This document shows positions 1 to 7,930 of a stretch of DNA of 20,317 bases, one piece after another. Each line of letters begins with the position of its first letter. Position 1 is the first letter of the stretch. The stretch comes from an uncultured Clostridium sp. GTDB taxonomy: Bacteria; Bacillota_A; Clostridia; Lachnospirales; Lachnospiraceae. The notes under the pieces are model-generated. The model had not been told where the DNA came from. It worked only from the letters and a program-made list of their open reading frames with translations, and did no database searches. Where the stretch lies: the NCBI GenBank assembly GCA_947174825.1, contig CAMWKN010000002.1, positions 1-20,317 of the forward strand, in the 5' to 3' direction. The translations under genes and the position numbers were made by a program.

Positions 1-192
1 ATTGAGGGTATGGACGATATCGGCGGCGGTAAGATGGTAAGAGGTTATGTTCCGCTTGCTGAGATGTTCGGCTACTCTACAGACTTGCGTTCCAAGACAC
101 AGGGGCGTGGAAACTACTCAATGTTCTTTGAGAAATATGAGCAGGTTCCGAAATCAATACAGGATAAAGTGCTTGCTGCAAAGGCAAAATAA
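1..192 (+). CDS. fusA: Elongation factor G, C-terminal end (partial)
   Basis: This is the last 63 codons of translation elongation factor G, the GTPase that moves tRNA and mRNA through the ribosome after each peptide bond. The reading frame is open from the first base of the window, so the gene starts upstream. The visible part carries the domain V signature [21 protein letters not shown] followed by an aromatic-rich FFEKYEQVP segment, which is highly conserved in bacterial EF-G. It ends in TAA at 190-192. tuf follows 131 bases downstream in the same direction, the usual str-operon order (rpsL-rpsG-fusA-tuf). The assignment is certain for the family; only the 5' part is missing. Confidence 0.97.
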   Translation: MEGMDDIGGGKMVRGYVPLAEMFGYSTDLRSKTQGRGNYSMFFEKYEQVPKSIQDKVLAAKAK

Positions 193-222
193 GCCGTCAG
201 CAAGGTATTTTATAAAATATAC

Positions 223-251
223 TTGAAAAACCCGACATTTTCTAATATAAT
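223..251 (+). promoter_or_regulatory. Putative promoter ahead of tuf
   Basis: A -35-like TTGAAA at 223-228 is separated by exactly 17 bases from a perfect -10 TATAAT at 246-251, in the fusA-tuf gap. This would let tuf be transcribed independently of the upstream str operon, as is common for EF-Tu, which is needed in excess over EF-G. No terminator is visible between fusA and this promoter, so read-through from fusA is also likely. Seen by motif and spacing only. Confidence 0.65.
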
Positions 252-323
252 CAAGCTAGTTGGGTAGAGTTCTATAAACAATGAAACTGATATCTATTTA
301 TATTTTTAAGGAGGACTTAAAAA

Positions 324-1511
324 ATGGCAAAGGCTAAATTTGAAAGAAGTAAACCCCATTGTAACATTGGTACCATTGGACATGTTGACCATGGTAAGAC
401 AACACTGACAGCAGCGATTACAAAGACATTGAATGCAAGACTTGGTACAGGTGAGGCTGTTGCATTTGATATGATCGATAAGGCTCCGGAAGAGAGAGAG
501 CGTGGTATCACAATTTCTACCGCACACGTTGAGTATGAGACAGAGAAGAGACATTACGCACACGTTGACTGCCCGGGCCATGCTGACTATGTAAAGAACA
601 TGATTACCGGTGCTGCTCAGATGGACGGCGCTATCCTCGTTGTTGCTGCAACGGATGGTGTTATGGCACAGACAAAGGAGCACATCCTTCTGTCCCGTCA
701 GGTAGGCGTTCCTTATATCGTAGTATTTATGAATAAGTGTGATATGGTAGACGACCCTGAGCTTCTTGAGCTGGTAGAGATGGAAATCACAGAGCAGCTT
801 GAGGAGTATGAGTTCGAGGGATGCCCGATTGTCCGTGGTTCAGCGCTTAAGGCTCTGGAAGATCCCAGCGGTGAGTGGGGAGACAAGATCCTTGAGCTGA
901 TGAAAACTGTTGACGAGTATGTTCCCGATCCTGTACGTGCTACAGATCAGCCGTTCCTGATGCCTATCGAGGATATCTTCACGATTACCGGTCGTGGTAC
1001 GGTTGCTACAGGTAGAGTAGAGCGTGGTACACTTCATATCAATGAGGAAGTTGAAATCGTTGGTATCAGCGAGGAGACAAAGAAGACGGTTGTTACCGGT
1101 ATCGAGATGTTCCGTAAGCTTCTTGATGAGGCTCAGGCTGGTGATAACATCGGTGCACTTCTTCGTGGTGTTCAGAGAACTGAAATCCAGAGAGGACAGG
1201 TTCTTGCAAAGCCGGGTACTGTTACCTGCCACAAGAAGTTTACCGCTCAGGTTTACGTTCTGACAAAGGACGAGGGTGGTCGTCATACACCGTTCTTCAA
1301 CAATTACAGACCGCAGTTCTACTTCAGAACAACGGACGTTACAGGTGTCTGCAACCTTCCTGAGGGTACAGAGATGTGCATGCCTGGCGATAACGTAGAG
1401 ATGACAATCGAGCTGATTCATCCGATCGCTATGGAGCAGGGTCTTACATTCGCTATCCGTGAGGGTGGTAGAACAGTTGGTTCAGGCAGGGTTGCATCTA
1501 TCATCGAGTAA
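324..1511 (+). CDS. tuf: Elongation factor Tu
   Basis: Complete 395-residue EF-Tu, the GTPase that delivers aminoacyl-tRNA to the ribosomal A site in the cytoplasm. GTP-binding motifs are in the expected order: G1 GHVDHGKT (residues 19-26), G3 [10 protein letters not shown]4 NKCD and the G5-type SALKA. Domains 2 and 3 follow, with the conserved [13 protein letters not shown] and [10 protein letters not shown] segments. The length is normal for the family. The start is fixed by a strong AAGGAGGA site at 309-316 and by homology (MAKAKFER). It has its own promoter-like sequence upstream and a strong terminator 22 bases after the stop. Codon use is that of a highly expressed gene, richer in G and C than the accessory genes to the right. 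It marks the last undisputed chromosomal gene before the mobile region. Confidence 0.99.
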   Translation: MAKAKFERSKPHCNIGTIGHVDHGKTTLTAAITKTLNARLGTGEAVAFDMIDKAPEERERGITISTAHVEYETEKRHYAHVDCPGHADYVKNMITGAAQMDGAILVVAATDGVMAQTKEHILLSRQVGVPYIVVFMNKCDMVDDPELLELVEMEITEQLEEYEFEGCPIVRGSALKALEDPSGEWGDKILELMKTVDEYVPDPVRATDQPFLMPIEDIFTITGRGTVATGRVERGTLHINEEVEIVGISEETKKTVVTGIEMFRKLLDEAQAGDNIGALLRGVQRTEIQRGQVLAKPGTVTCHKKFTAQVYVLTKDEGGRHTPFFNNYRPQFYFRTTDVTGVCNLPEGTEMCMPGDNVEMTIELIHPIAMEQGLTFAIREGGRTVGSGRVASIIE

Positions 1512-1533
1512 TTGAAAATCTATTGATTTTATG

Positions 1534-1567
1534 GGACTTTCCGAGATTTCTCGGAAAGTCCTTTTTT
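1534..1567 (+). terminator. Rho-independent terminator of tuf
   Basis: A perfect 13-bp inverted repeat, GGACTTTCCGAGA at 1534-1546 against TCTCGGAAAGTCC at 1549-1561, is followed by six T residues (1562-1567). With only two bases between the arms the innermost pairs must open to form the loop. It ends the fusA-tuf transcript and is the right edge of clear core-genome sequence. Confidence 0.93.
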
Positions 1568-1620
1568 CGATGCTTAGTGGGATTGGTAAGTCGTGATAAC
1601 AGAATGATAACAAAAATTCG

Positions 1621-2835
1621 CTAATTGAGTAATTCTTTATTCTTTTCTATATATTCTTTCCATACAGCTTCCCGGTCTTTTTGATGTGTGTTTTCATATT
1701 TTTCAGTATATTCATCATGGAGTGCTTTTAGTTGATCCATGAGGGGTGTATCAGCAGGAAGCTTGCCTCTGCGGATACGGGCATACAGTCTGTTGTAGGA
1801 TTTTGTAAATTCAGTATGAATCGGGTGACTGAATAACTTTTCCTTATAGGATTTCCGGCTGGCATATTCGTTACAGGTAGTGGAAGTATCTCTGTATATT
1901 CTTGTACAGTATTCTTGGCTGGAAGTGTATTTTACACGAAAATATCCGTTACATAGCTTACACCTTTTAATAACAAGCTCATCTTCAAGCAGCAACTTAA
2001 TGCCAATACATAATAACTGTTTGAATGAGGTAATAGGATATTTCCCTATTGCATTATCCGTAGCAAGGTTAGAGGCATGACTGAGGTACTCTGACCAAGT
2101 TTGTGTGTTGCAATGAGTGCCTGTTTGGGAATGGATATCAGGCAGAAAAGTATCTTTTATTTCCATAGCAGATAACGCATCCGATTCAAAATTATGCTTG
2201 TTGGCATACAGACAGTAAGAATGATATATTTCGGCTATTACGTTGCCGGGCAGTTGTAAGCCTTGCTTTGATGGCTCTATGATAACCTCATCTAAATAAA
2301 TTCTTGCCTGCGTATATAGAGCTTCAAGACTGCCGACTTCCTCGGATAAAAGTCTGGCGGTTTGCAACAGATCTGCATCGGTTGATCTTCCAGCTTGCAG
2401 ATAGGCAGAACGCATTATGTTATAGCACAATGGATATAAATAGGACAGTGCCGGATGTCCTACAAAGCAAGACTGTAATATTGGCATGATTTGCCCGGCT
2501 GAAGCTTCAATATCTTTGGGAGAGTGTTCACAACAGTATGAATTGAATGCATCTTTGTCAAAAGGAAAGTCAATGCCAAGTAACGGCAAAATAGACTTTA
2601 ATTTTTGAAATGCCACAACAGCGGATTCCTTTTCTGGCATATCATAATCAAGGATTTCCATAATGCCAGTGTGGATAGCAGCTTTCTTTATGAAGTAGAC
2701 AGTATCTTTTTTCTGCATATCCTTATTAATATAAGTCGCAGAAAGCGTTTCTTCGTGTGCGTGGCGGTTAAGGTTGTATGTTGTGACATTAAAGTGATAA
2801 TTTTTTTTGATAATGTCTGGCGAATATAAATTCAT
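1621..2835 (-). CDS. Zinc-ribbon protein of DUF6076 type
   Basis: A 404-residue protein of unknown function. The C-terminal third has four cysteines at 292, 295, 310 and 321 (CKLC ... C ... C), which looks like a zinc ribbon of the CGNR/DUF6076 kind. It is followed by a basic segment (KSYNRLYARIRRGKL) that could contact nucleic acid. The N-terminal 280 residues have no motif I recognise, no signal peptide and no membrane segment. The start is supported by AAAGGA eight to nine bases upstream on the minus strand. It is convergent with tuf and divergent from the excisionase/integrase pair. DUF6076-type proteins are scattered in Clostridia genomes, often near mobile elements (recalled, not searched). 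The family name is tentative; the zinc-ribbon reading is stronger. A regulator is possible but not shown. Confidence 0.75.
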   Translation of the reverse strand: MNLYSPDIIKKNYHFNVTTYNLNRHAHEETLSATYINKDMQKKDTVYFIKKAAIHTGIMEILDYDMPEKESAVVAFQKLKSILPLLGIDFPFDKDAFNSYCCEHSPKDIEASAGQIMPILQSCFVGHPALSYLYPLCYNIMRSAYLQAGRSTDADLLQTARLLSEEVGSLEALYTQARIYLDEVIIEPSKQGLQLPGNVIAEIYHSYCLYANKHNFESDALSAMEIKDTFLPDIHSQTGTHCNTQTWSEYLSHASNLATDNAIGKYPITSFKQLLCIGIKLLLEDELVIKRCKLCNGYFRVKYTSSQEYCTRIYRDTSTTCNEYASRKSYKEKLFSHPIHTEFTKSYNRLYARIRRGKLPADTPLMDQLKALHDEYTEKYENTHQKDREAVWKEYIEKNKELLN

Positions 2836-2944
2836 GAGTAAAATTCCTTTCTATCAGATTAACAACTTAAAATAGCTTCTCTCAGATGTAATTCTTTTCT
2901 TACAAAAACAATATTAACACAAGATAAAAAATAATTCAATAAAA

Positions 2945-2997
2945 TTATCTTGACAAACTTTCTACTAAGGATTATCATGGGAAGCAAGTCAAGATAA
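2945..2997. repeat. Inverted repeat flanking the excisionase promoter
   Basis: TTATCTTGAC (2945-2954) and GTCAAGATAA (2988-2997) are a perfect 10-bp inverted repeat, 33 bases apart. A third copy of the core, CAAGATAA, lies at 2920-2927, and the longer CAAGATAAAAA occurs at both 2920-2930 and 2990-3000. The left arm overlaps the -35 box of the putative promoter and the right arm lies just past the -10, so they could be operator sites. They could equally be arm-type integrase or excisionase binding sites at the element end. Confidence 0.6.
2950..2978 (+). promoter_or_regulatory. Putative promoter of the excisionase-integrase genes
   Basis: A perfect -35 TTGACA (2950-2955) is followed after 17 bases by TATCAT (2973-2978), a five-of-six match to the -10 consensus. 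The next gene starts 81 bases downstream at 3059. The promoter sits inside the CAAGATAA repeat cluster, so binding at these repeats would block or modulate it. Inferred from sequence only. Confidence 0.6.
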
Positions 2998-3058
2998 AAA
3001 TACGCATATGGATTACAACTTGACAATACACAGCGTCAGTGCAGGAGGAGGGAGGTAG

Positions 3059-3256
3059 ATGAATACAAATTATATGGTAACGGCACAGGATGTCGTTGAT
3101 ATGCTTGGTGTTTCTAAAGGACACGCATACAAAATTATCAGACAGTTGAATAAGGAACTGGAAGATAACGGTTATATTGTAGTATCCGGTAAGATTCCCA
3201 AAGCATATTGGGATAAGAAATTTTATGGTTATCAAAGCGGAGTGACAACAGCGTAA
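3059..3256 (+). CDS. Small excisionase-like HTH protein
   Basis: A 65-residue protein with an N-terminal helix-turn-helix: residues about 8-30 read VTAQDVVDMLGVSKGHAYKII, the MerR/excisionase-type pattern of a helix, a VS turn and a recognition helix. It then has a basic C-terminal part with IPKAYWDKKF, typical of small DNA-binding proteins next to tyrosine integrases. The start is set by an exceptionally strong purine-rich site (AGGAGGAGGGAGG) ending a few bases before the ATG. It lies 78 bases upstream of the integrase in the same direction and behind the repeat-flanked promoter. The likely role is recombination directionality (Xis) or regulation of the integrase, inferred from position and fold. 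It has no visible enzymatic motif. Confidence 0.8.
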   Translation: MNTNYMVTAQDVVDMLGVSKGHAYKIIRQLNKELEDNGYIVVSGKIPKAYWDKKFYGYQSGVTTA

Positions 3257-3334
3257 CAGAAAACTTTGAGGCAGTAATGCGAATGGGGTATTTAGACAAA
3301 CTTGCAGACTGCACAGGGGAAGAAAGGAGATTTT

Positions 3335-4462
3335 ATGTCAGTCTATAAAGATGAGCAGAGGGGAACATGGTATTGTATGTTTCGTTATCAAGATTGGACA
3401 GGTAAACAGAAACAAAAGTGTAAAAGGGGGTTCAAAACAAAGAGGGAAGCAAAAGAATATGAGGAACAATTCATACACACAACGGAAGCGGATATGAATA
3501 TGAAGTTGGGAGCTTTTGTTGAGATTTATTTTAGAGATAAGCAGGGTGAGCTGAAGGAACGCTCGGTCAAGAATAAGCGTTATATGATTGAGCGGCACAT
3601 TCTTCCGTACTTTGAACAGAAATCCATGAATGAAATTACACCGGCGGATATTATTCAGTGGCAAAATAAAATGCGTGATGCAGGATATTCGCAGACATAC
3701 TTGCGGATGCTCCAGAATCAAATGACAGCATTGTTTACTCATGCTTCCAACATTTACAATCTTACCAACAATCCCTGTAAAAAGGTTAAGAAAATGGGAA
3801 AGTCAGATGCGGATAAAATGGATTTTTGGACATATGAGGAGTATCAGAAATTCATCAATACCATTGAAGTGGGGAGCAGATATTATGTGCTGTTTGAGAT
3901 TTTGTTCTGGACTGGTATGCGTATAGGTGAACTGCTTGCGTTGTCAAAAAGTGATGTTAATTTTCAGGAGAACAAAATATCCATTTCAAAGACCTATTAT
4001 CGGACAGAGGGGAAAGATGTCATTACAATGCCAAAGACAGAACAGTCGATCAGAGCAATAGACATACCTGAATTTTTAACACAGGAGATAAAGGGATATT
4101 GTAATAAGCTATATGAGTTTCCGGACAGCGAAAGATTGTTTCCAATCGTAGGCGAAGCTGTGCAGCATAAGTTGGTACGGCATATTCAAAAGGCTGGGGT
4201 GAAGAAGATCAGGGTGCATGATTTAAGACATTCAGCGTGTGCGTATCTGGCACATCAAGGGGTGGCACCTATGGTCATCAAGGAACGCATGGGACATAAG
4301 GATATCAAGATTACCTTGAATACATACGGACATTTATACCCAAACGAGCAGAAGAAAGTTGCTGATATGCTGAACCGGAAACGGAATGAATCATCAAATG
4401 AGAATGCCCCTGCTGGTAACAGGGACATTTCAGGTACAGATCAAATTGGTGACACAATTTAA
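3335..4462 (+). CDS. int: Tyrosine recombinase / integrase
   Basis: A site-specific recombinase of the Tn916/lambda class, 375 residues from the chosen start, which would integrate and excise the element by strand exchange through a phosphotyrosine. An N-terminal arm-binding-like segment (YCMFRYQDWTGKQKQK) is followed by a SAM-like core-binding domain (about residues 60-160). The catalytic domain shows R196 (TGMRIGELLAL), K234, H295-x2-R298 (HDLRHS), H321 (MGHKD) and nucleophile Y331 (NTYGHLY). All six expected residues are present. The frame is open from a TTG at 3302, but the ATG at 3335 is preceded by GAAAGGAGA and is the better start. It is probably co-transcribed with the excisionase-like gene. 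The short Asn/Gly-rich tail after residue 350 is probably disordered. Confidence 0.95.
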   Translation: MSVYKDEQRGTWYCMFRYQDWTGKQKQKCKRGFKTKREAKEYEEQFIHTTEADMNMKLGAFVEIYFRDKQGELKERSVKNKRYMIERHILPYFEQKSMNEITPADIIQWQNKMRDAGYSQTYLRMLQNQMTALFTHASNIYNLTNNPCKKVKKMGKSDADKMDFWTYEEYQKFINTIEVGSRYYVLFEILFWTGMRIGELLALSKSDVNFQENKISISKTYYRTEGKDVITMPKTEQSIRAIDIPEFLTQEIKGYCNKLYEFPDSERLFPIVGEAVQHKLVRHIQKAGVKKIRVHDLRHSACAYLAHQGVAPMVIKERMGHKDIKITLNTYGHLYPNEQKKVADMLNRKRNESSNENAPAGNRDISGTDQIGDTI

Positions 4463-4478
4463 TCTGTGACATAAGAAG

Positions 4479-4529
4479 GACAAGCCTTCCTATATAAATC
4501 TTGCAAATTTATTATAGCAGAGGCTTGTC
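4479..4529. repeat. Inverted repeat between integrase and parM-like gene
   Basis: GACAAGCCT (4479-4487) and AGGCTTGTC (4521-4529) form a perfect 9-bp inverted repeat around a 33-base AT-rich middle. There is no T-run after it, so a simple terminator is unlikely. It lies immediately upstream of the parM-like gene, where a ParR-binding centromere or an operator would be expected, and the middle contains -10-like AT-rich sequence. Its function is open. Confidence 0.45.
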
Positions 4530-4569
4530 TTGATGAAAAGAAAATTTAGTAATCAGGAGGGCATTTAAT

Positions 4570-5487
4570 ATGCAGAAAACTAATAACGGTACAAAAATAA
4601 TTATCGGTGTGGATCATGGATATGGGAATATGAAGACCGCACACAGGGTATTCCGGACAGGCGTGGAATGTATGGAGGAAGAACCAATCGTCAGTAAGAA
4701 TTTTGTGAAATATAAGGACAAGTTCTATGTGATCGGAGAGTCGCACTTGGTATATCAGGGCAATAAAACGGATTCCGAAGATTTTCATATTCTGACACTT
4801 GCGGCACTGGCGGAGGAGTTGAAGTTCAGGGGACTGCATGAAGCGAATGTGACATTAGCGGTGGGACTTCCGCTTGCATGGATGAAAAGTCAGGGTGCAG
4901 ATTTTAAGCGTTATCTGATGAAAGAACAGGAACTGCACTTTGAGTTTAGAAGGGAGAGATACCATGTGCATCTGTGCGGCGTAGAGATATTTCCACAGGG
5001 CTTTGCGGCTATTGTCAATTTAGGCACAATGCCGGGAATGAATATGCTGGCTGACATCGGAAACGGAACCATGAACGTGATGCAGATTGTTGATAATAAG
5101 CCGTTGGAAAGGAGCCTTGTAACAGATAAATTTGGTGTGGGTATCTGCGTGAAAGAGATACAGAAAGAGCTGTCAAAAGAAAATGGTGAAGATATTCCGG
5201 AAATGTTGATTGAACCGCTTCTTAGGAATGGTTTACAGGGAAGAACGGATCACACAGCAAAGAAGGTGGAACGTATTGCGAAAGGGTATACGGAAAATAT
5301 CAGAAAGCGTCTGGTGGATTATGGCTATAAGGAGGGACTTGTGCATTTGTATGTGATTGGCGGAGGCGGTTGTCTGCTTCGGAATTATTCGGATCTAGTG
5401 GAGAAAACGGAAGTTTCTTTTATTACAGATATCTGTGCCAATGCAAAAGGGTATGAGATTTTAGCAGAGAAGAAAGCGTACAGATAG
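4570..5487 (+). CDS. parM: ParM/StbA-like actin-type segregation ATPase
   Basis: A 305-residue actin/Hsp70-fold ATPase. Visible motifs are the phosphate-1 loop GVDHGYGNMKTA (D15, K22), phosphate-2 DIGNGTMNVM in the middle, and the adenosine-binding glycine run VIGGGGCLLRN near residue 265. In plasmids ParM polymerises into filaments that push ParR-bound DNA copies apart. The start is supported by AGGAGG about nine bases upstream. It is followed 19 bases later by a small gene resembling ParR, giving the usual order. Its presence on an integrase-bearing element suggests a circular, possibly replicating stage that benefits from partition. The family is clear; the partition role is inferred. The gene symbol is by family only. 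Confidence 0.88.
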   Translation: MQKTNNGTKIIIGVDHGYGNMKTAHRVFRTGVECMEEEPIVSKNFVKYKDKFYVIGESHLVYQGNKTDSEDFHILTLAALAEELKFRGLHEANVTLAVGLPLAWMKSQGADFKRYLMKEQELHFEFRRERYHVHLCGVEIFPQGFAAIVNLGTMPGMNMLADIGNGTMNVMQIVDNKPLERSLVTDKFGVGICVKEIQKELSKENGEDIPEMLIEPLLRNGLQGRTDHTAKKVERIAKGYTENIRKRLVDYGYKEGLVHLYVIGGGGCLLRNYSDLVEKTEVSFITDICANAKGYEILAEKKAYR

Positions 5488-5506
5488 GCAGAAAGGAATT
5501 GGTTTT

Positions 5507-5908
5507 ATGAGAGGAACATACCGCTGTACCAATGTAAAGTTCTGCATGGAAGACGAAAATCAGCGCAGGGCATGGGAATATCTGCATGGGTTAAGCCGTC
5601 GAGACGGTTCCTATGGGAAAGTGTTGGCAGATGCGCTTATTGCGGCTATAGACAGTCAAAATGATATTCAAAATACGGTGATTAAGCGATTTTCAGGTAA
5701 GCAGAATGGAGACTCAAACGATGAGCTTAGGGCATTTTCAAATGAGATTGCCAGGCTTGTATTAGAGGGCATAACGGATTATTTCGCAGACAAATCTGTT
5801 TTTCAAAGTGTAGAACAGATGGTTTATGAAGCGGAAACGTCAAAGCAAGAGCCTGAAGAGGGTATAGCAGAAGATATGCTGGACTTCGCTTTTGCAATGG
5901 GAGAGTAG
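5507..5908 (+). CDS. Probable ParR-like centromere-binding protein
   Basis: A 133-residue acidic protein with no enzymatic motif. The N-terminal section has the pattern strand (VKFCMEDE), helix (NQRRAWEYLHGL), turn, helix (SYGKVLADALIAAID). This resembles the ribbon-helix-helix unit of ParR-type adaptors, whose first strand would contact the centromere DNA. The C-terminal half is helical and acidic (EPEEGIAEDMLDFAFAMGE), as expected for the tail that docks into a ParM filament. It starts 19 bases after the parM-like gene, with GAAAGGAATT upstream of the ATG, so the two are almost certainly one transcript. The assignment relies mainly on gene order and this pattern; sequence identity to known ParR is likely low. 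Confidence 0.65.
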   Translation: MRGTYRCTNVKFCMEDENQRRAWEYLHGLSRRDGSYGKVLADALIAAIDSQNDIQNTVIKRFSGKQNGDSNDELRAFSNEIARLVLEGITDYFADKSVFQSVEQMVYEAETSKQEPEEGIAEDMLDFAFAMGE

Positions 5909-5917
5909 ATGACAGAT

Positions 5918-5976
5918 GGTTCCGAATTGGCACCCGCTGAGTGTGAGAAAACTATTTCGGGTGCCAATTTGGAACC
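5918..5976. repeat. Long inverted repeat after the parMR-like pair
   Basis: Arms at 5918-5935 (GGTTCCGAATTGGCACCC) and 5959-5976 (GGGTGCCAATTTGGAACC) pair over 18 bp with one mismatch, leaving a 23-base loop. The sequence CAATTTGGAA of the right arm recurs as a direct copy at about 5988-5997. No T-run follows, so it is not an ordinary terminator, although it may slow transcription. It is a strong candidate for a replication or partition site, or an outer part of oriT, given mobC 243 bases downstream. Confidence 0.65.
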
Positions 5977-6077
5977 GTATTGAGAGCAATTTGGAATATA
6001 AGTTGTCGTTTGCAGAAAATTTAACAGGAGCAGAAATGGGAAATATGCAGCAGAATTTCTTAGGAATTAAATAAAAG

Positions 6078-6173
6078 CTAGAATATCTAGAATATCAAGC
6101 ACTGGATTCGGATATCCAAAAAGGAAAACTGGATATCCAATCCGCTTGTAGGGGAAAATCCCCTATCCCCTTA
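6078..6173 (+). other. oriT: Candidate origin of transfer (oriT)
   Basis: This gene-free stretch directly upstream of mobC is dense in repeats. CTAGAATAT occurs twice in tandem (6078-6095). GGATATCC occurs at 6110-6117 and 6131-6138 within a larger imperfect inverted repeat (GGATTCGGATATCC against GGATATCCAATCC). A hairpin TAGGGG-AAAAT-CCCCTA lies at 6149-6165, followed by TCCCCTTAT. Relaxase-proximal oriT regions usually consist of inverted repeats just before a nick site, and a hairpin followed by a C-rich run next to mobC/mobA fits. The exact nick position cannot be named from sequence. The whole gap 5909-6219 holds this and the 5918-5976 repeat and no gene. Confidence 0.55.
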
Positions 6174-6219
6174 TAAAGCCAATTTCTTTGTAAGTGGTGA
6201 GAAAATATGGAGGTTGAGA

Positions 6220-6561
6220 ATGGAAAAACGGGAACGGAACAATCAGCTTATTCTCCGTCTTAATGACGATGAGAAATATATTTTAGATGCCAAATGTAAA
6301 AATGCAGAGTACAAAAATAGAAATGATTATCTGCGACATTTGATTTTATATGGGTATACCTATTTTGTGGATTACTCGGAGCTGCATGACTACAATATTA
6401 ATCTAAGCAGAATCAGTAAAAGCCTGAACCAGATAGCGGCAAGAGTAAATGTTACGGGTAATATCTATCAGGAAGATATGGAAGAGATAAAGGAGCTGAT
6501 GAAGCAGGTATGGCATACACACGAATCCATGCTATCAAAGCAACCGTACAGAAAGCATTAA
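6220..6561 (+). CDS. mobC: MobC-like relaxosome accessory protein
   Basis: A 113-residue protein with an N-terminal ribbon-helix-helix-like part (NQLILRLNDDEKYILDAKCK, then NRNDYLRHLILYG). Its C-terminal helical half contains LSRISKSLNQIAARVN, which is the hallmark of the MobC family (NLNQIAR-type signature). MobC proteins bind oriT and help the relaxase melt and nick it. A TTG at 6214 is in frame but lies directly after GGAGG. The ATG at 6220 has that GGAGG (6209-6213) six bases upstream and is the better start. The gene overlaps the start of the relaxase gene by 52 bases, which implies translational coupling. Repeats just upstream are a candidate target. Confidence 0.88.
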   Translation: MEKRERNNQLILRLNDDEKYILDAKCKNAEYKNRNDYLRHLILYGYTYFVDYSELHDYNINLSRISKSLNQIAARVNVTGNIYQEDMEEIKELMKQVWHTHESMLSKQPYRKH

Positions 6562-7913
6562 AATATATCTGCAATCCAGAGAAAACGGATGGCAAACTTC
6601 TGATAGATTCTTTTGCCTGTGGAGTGGAAACAGCACATTATGATTTTATTGATGCGTTATCAAAATCTTCCGGTGTGGGTGATAAGCAGGCGTTTCACCT
6701 GATCCAGTCATTTGCACCGGGGGAAGTGGATTTTGATATGGCACATCAGATAGGAATAGAGCTTGCGGATAAGCTGTTAGAGAATAAATACAGTTACGTC
6801 ATTGCAACGCATATAGACAAGGAACATTGCCATAACCATATCATTTTCTGTGCGGTTGATAACGTGGAACATAAAAAATATAATGACTGCAAGCGTACAT
6901 ACAGGCAAATACGGAATTTGTCAGACGAACTGTGCAGGGGACATGGATTGTCGGTTATTATTCCGTCAGGGCAGCAGTGCCATAGCGGAAAGACGCATTA
7001 CGAATGGCAGATGGAAAAGGCGGGAACATCATGGAAAGCGCAGATGAAGTCGGATATGGATGCTGCTATTCGTGAAGCGCGTAGTTATGAGGATTTTATC
7101 AGCCAGATGCGCTCAAAGGGATATGCGGTTAAGGGGGAGAGCTTTGGAGATAATGCTCTGAAATATCTATCGTTCTCTGCTTGGGGACAGAATCATTTTA
7201 CTCGTGTGAGTGTAAAGAATTTTGGTGAGGGATATACGAAGGAGTCAATCAAGGAAAGGATTGATAAATGTGTAAAAGCACAAGACTATTCCCCTGTAAG
7301 AAAGAGAGTTCCTTTTCCAAAGAGACCGGATGCAAAGCGGACTTTAATTGATACGGATAAAGAGAAGTTCCAAGAGAGTGGGGCGTTAAAGCATTGGGCA
7401 GATATACAGAATTTAAAGATTGCTGCTGCCAGTTATGCAGAAGGTGGTTCCATAGAAGAACTGGAACGAAAAATAGCAGAGAAAAATGCAGTAGCTAAAA
7501 CTGTCCGTAATGAGATGGTTGAGTTAGAGCATGAAATGAAAAATAAAGCGGAAATCCTTAAATATGCGAAGCAGTACATGGCAAACAGGAAATACCAGCG
7601 GGGATATGAGAAAGCAAAAGATCAGGATGCCTATTTCCGAAATCACGAAACACAGATTATTTTGTTTGGCGGTGCTGAAAATATGCTGAAACGGTATGGG
7701 ATAAAGACGACATATTTGGATGTGGAAAAGATGCAGGCGAAATATGATGCAATGGCAGCACAAAAAGCGAAGTTAAAGAAAACATACCAGACAGTAGAAA
7801 AAGAGGCGGCTGAAGCGGATAAGCAGTTGAAGAACATAAGACAGTATTTAGGGATTGAAAAAGATGGGCATGAAGAAACAAAGCAACATAGGAAACGAGA
7901 TGTGAGTTTATAA
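6510..7913 (+). CDS. mobA: MobA-type relaxase (MOBP superfamily)
   Basis: A 467-residue relaxase that nicks oriT and stays covalently attached to the transferred strand during conjugative mobilization. The nuclease domain occupies about residues 1-230. The metal-binding motif HIDKEHCHNH (H101, D103, H106, H108, H110) is intact, preceded by HLIQSFAPGEVDFDMAH, and the catalytic tyrosine is probably among Y3/Y19 near the N-terminus. Residues about 300-450 are Lys/Glu/Ala-rich and predicted to be coiled coil (EELERKIAEKNAV, MVELEHEMKNK), as in other MobA proteins. The start overlaps mobC. No type IV secretion or coupling protein gene is visible in the window, so transfer would need a helper conjugative system. 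This supports an integrative mobilizable rather than self-transmissible element. Confidence 0.93.
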   Translation: MAYTRIHAIKATVQKALKYICNPEKTDGKLLIDSFACGVETAHYDFIDALSKSSGVGDKQAFHLIQSFAPGEVDFDMAHQIGIELADKLLENKYSYVIATHIDKEHCHNHIIFCAVDNVEHKKYNDCKRTYRQIRNLSDELCRGHGLSVIIPSGQQCHSGKTHYEWQMEKAGTSWKAQMKSDMDAAIREARSYEDFISQMRSKGYAVKGESFGDNALKYLSFSAWGQNHFTRVSVKNFGEGYTKESIKERIDKCVKAQDYSPVRKRVPFPKRPDAKRTLIDTDKEKFQESGALKHWADIQNLKIAAASYAEGGSIEELERKIAEKNAVAKTVRNEMVELEHEMKNKAEILKYAKQYMANRKYQRGYEKAKDQDAYFRNHETQIILFGGAENMLKRYGIKTTYLDVEKMQAKYDAMAAQKAKLKKTYQTVEKEAAEADKQLKNIRQYLGIEKDGHEETKQHRKRDVSL

Positions 7914-7930
7914 GGAAGAGAGGAAAAACT

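Noticed and set aside
306..683. Open frames antisense to tuf (also 840-1421, minus)
   Set aside because: They are opposite a certain, highly conserved gene, rich in Cys/Ser/Leu as expected of antisense translation, and have no ribosome binding site.
3302..3334. Earlier TTG start for the integrase
   Set aside because: The ATG at 3335 has GAAAGGAGA at the right distance, and the extra eleven residues contain that site rather than conserved protein sequence.
6850..7047. Alternative frame inside mobA
   Set aside because: It overlaps the conserved relaxase domain and encodes nothing recognisable.
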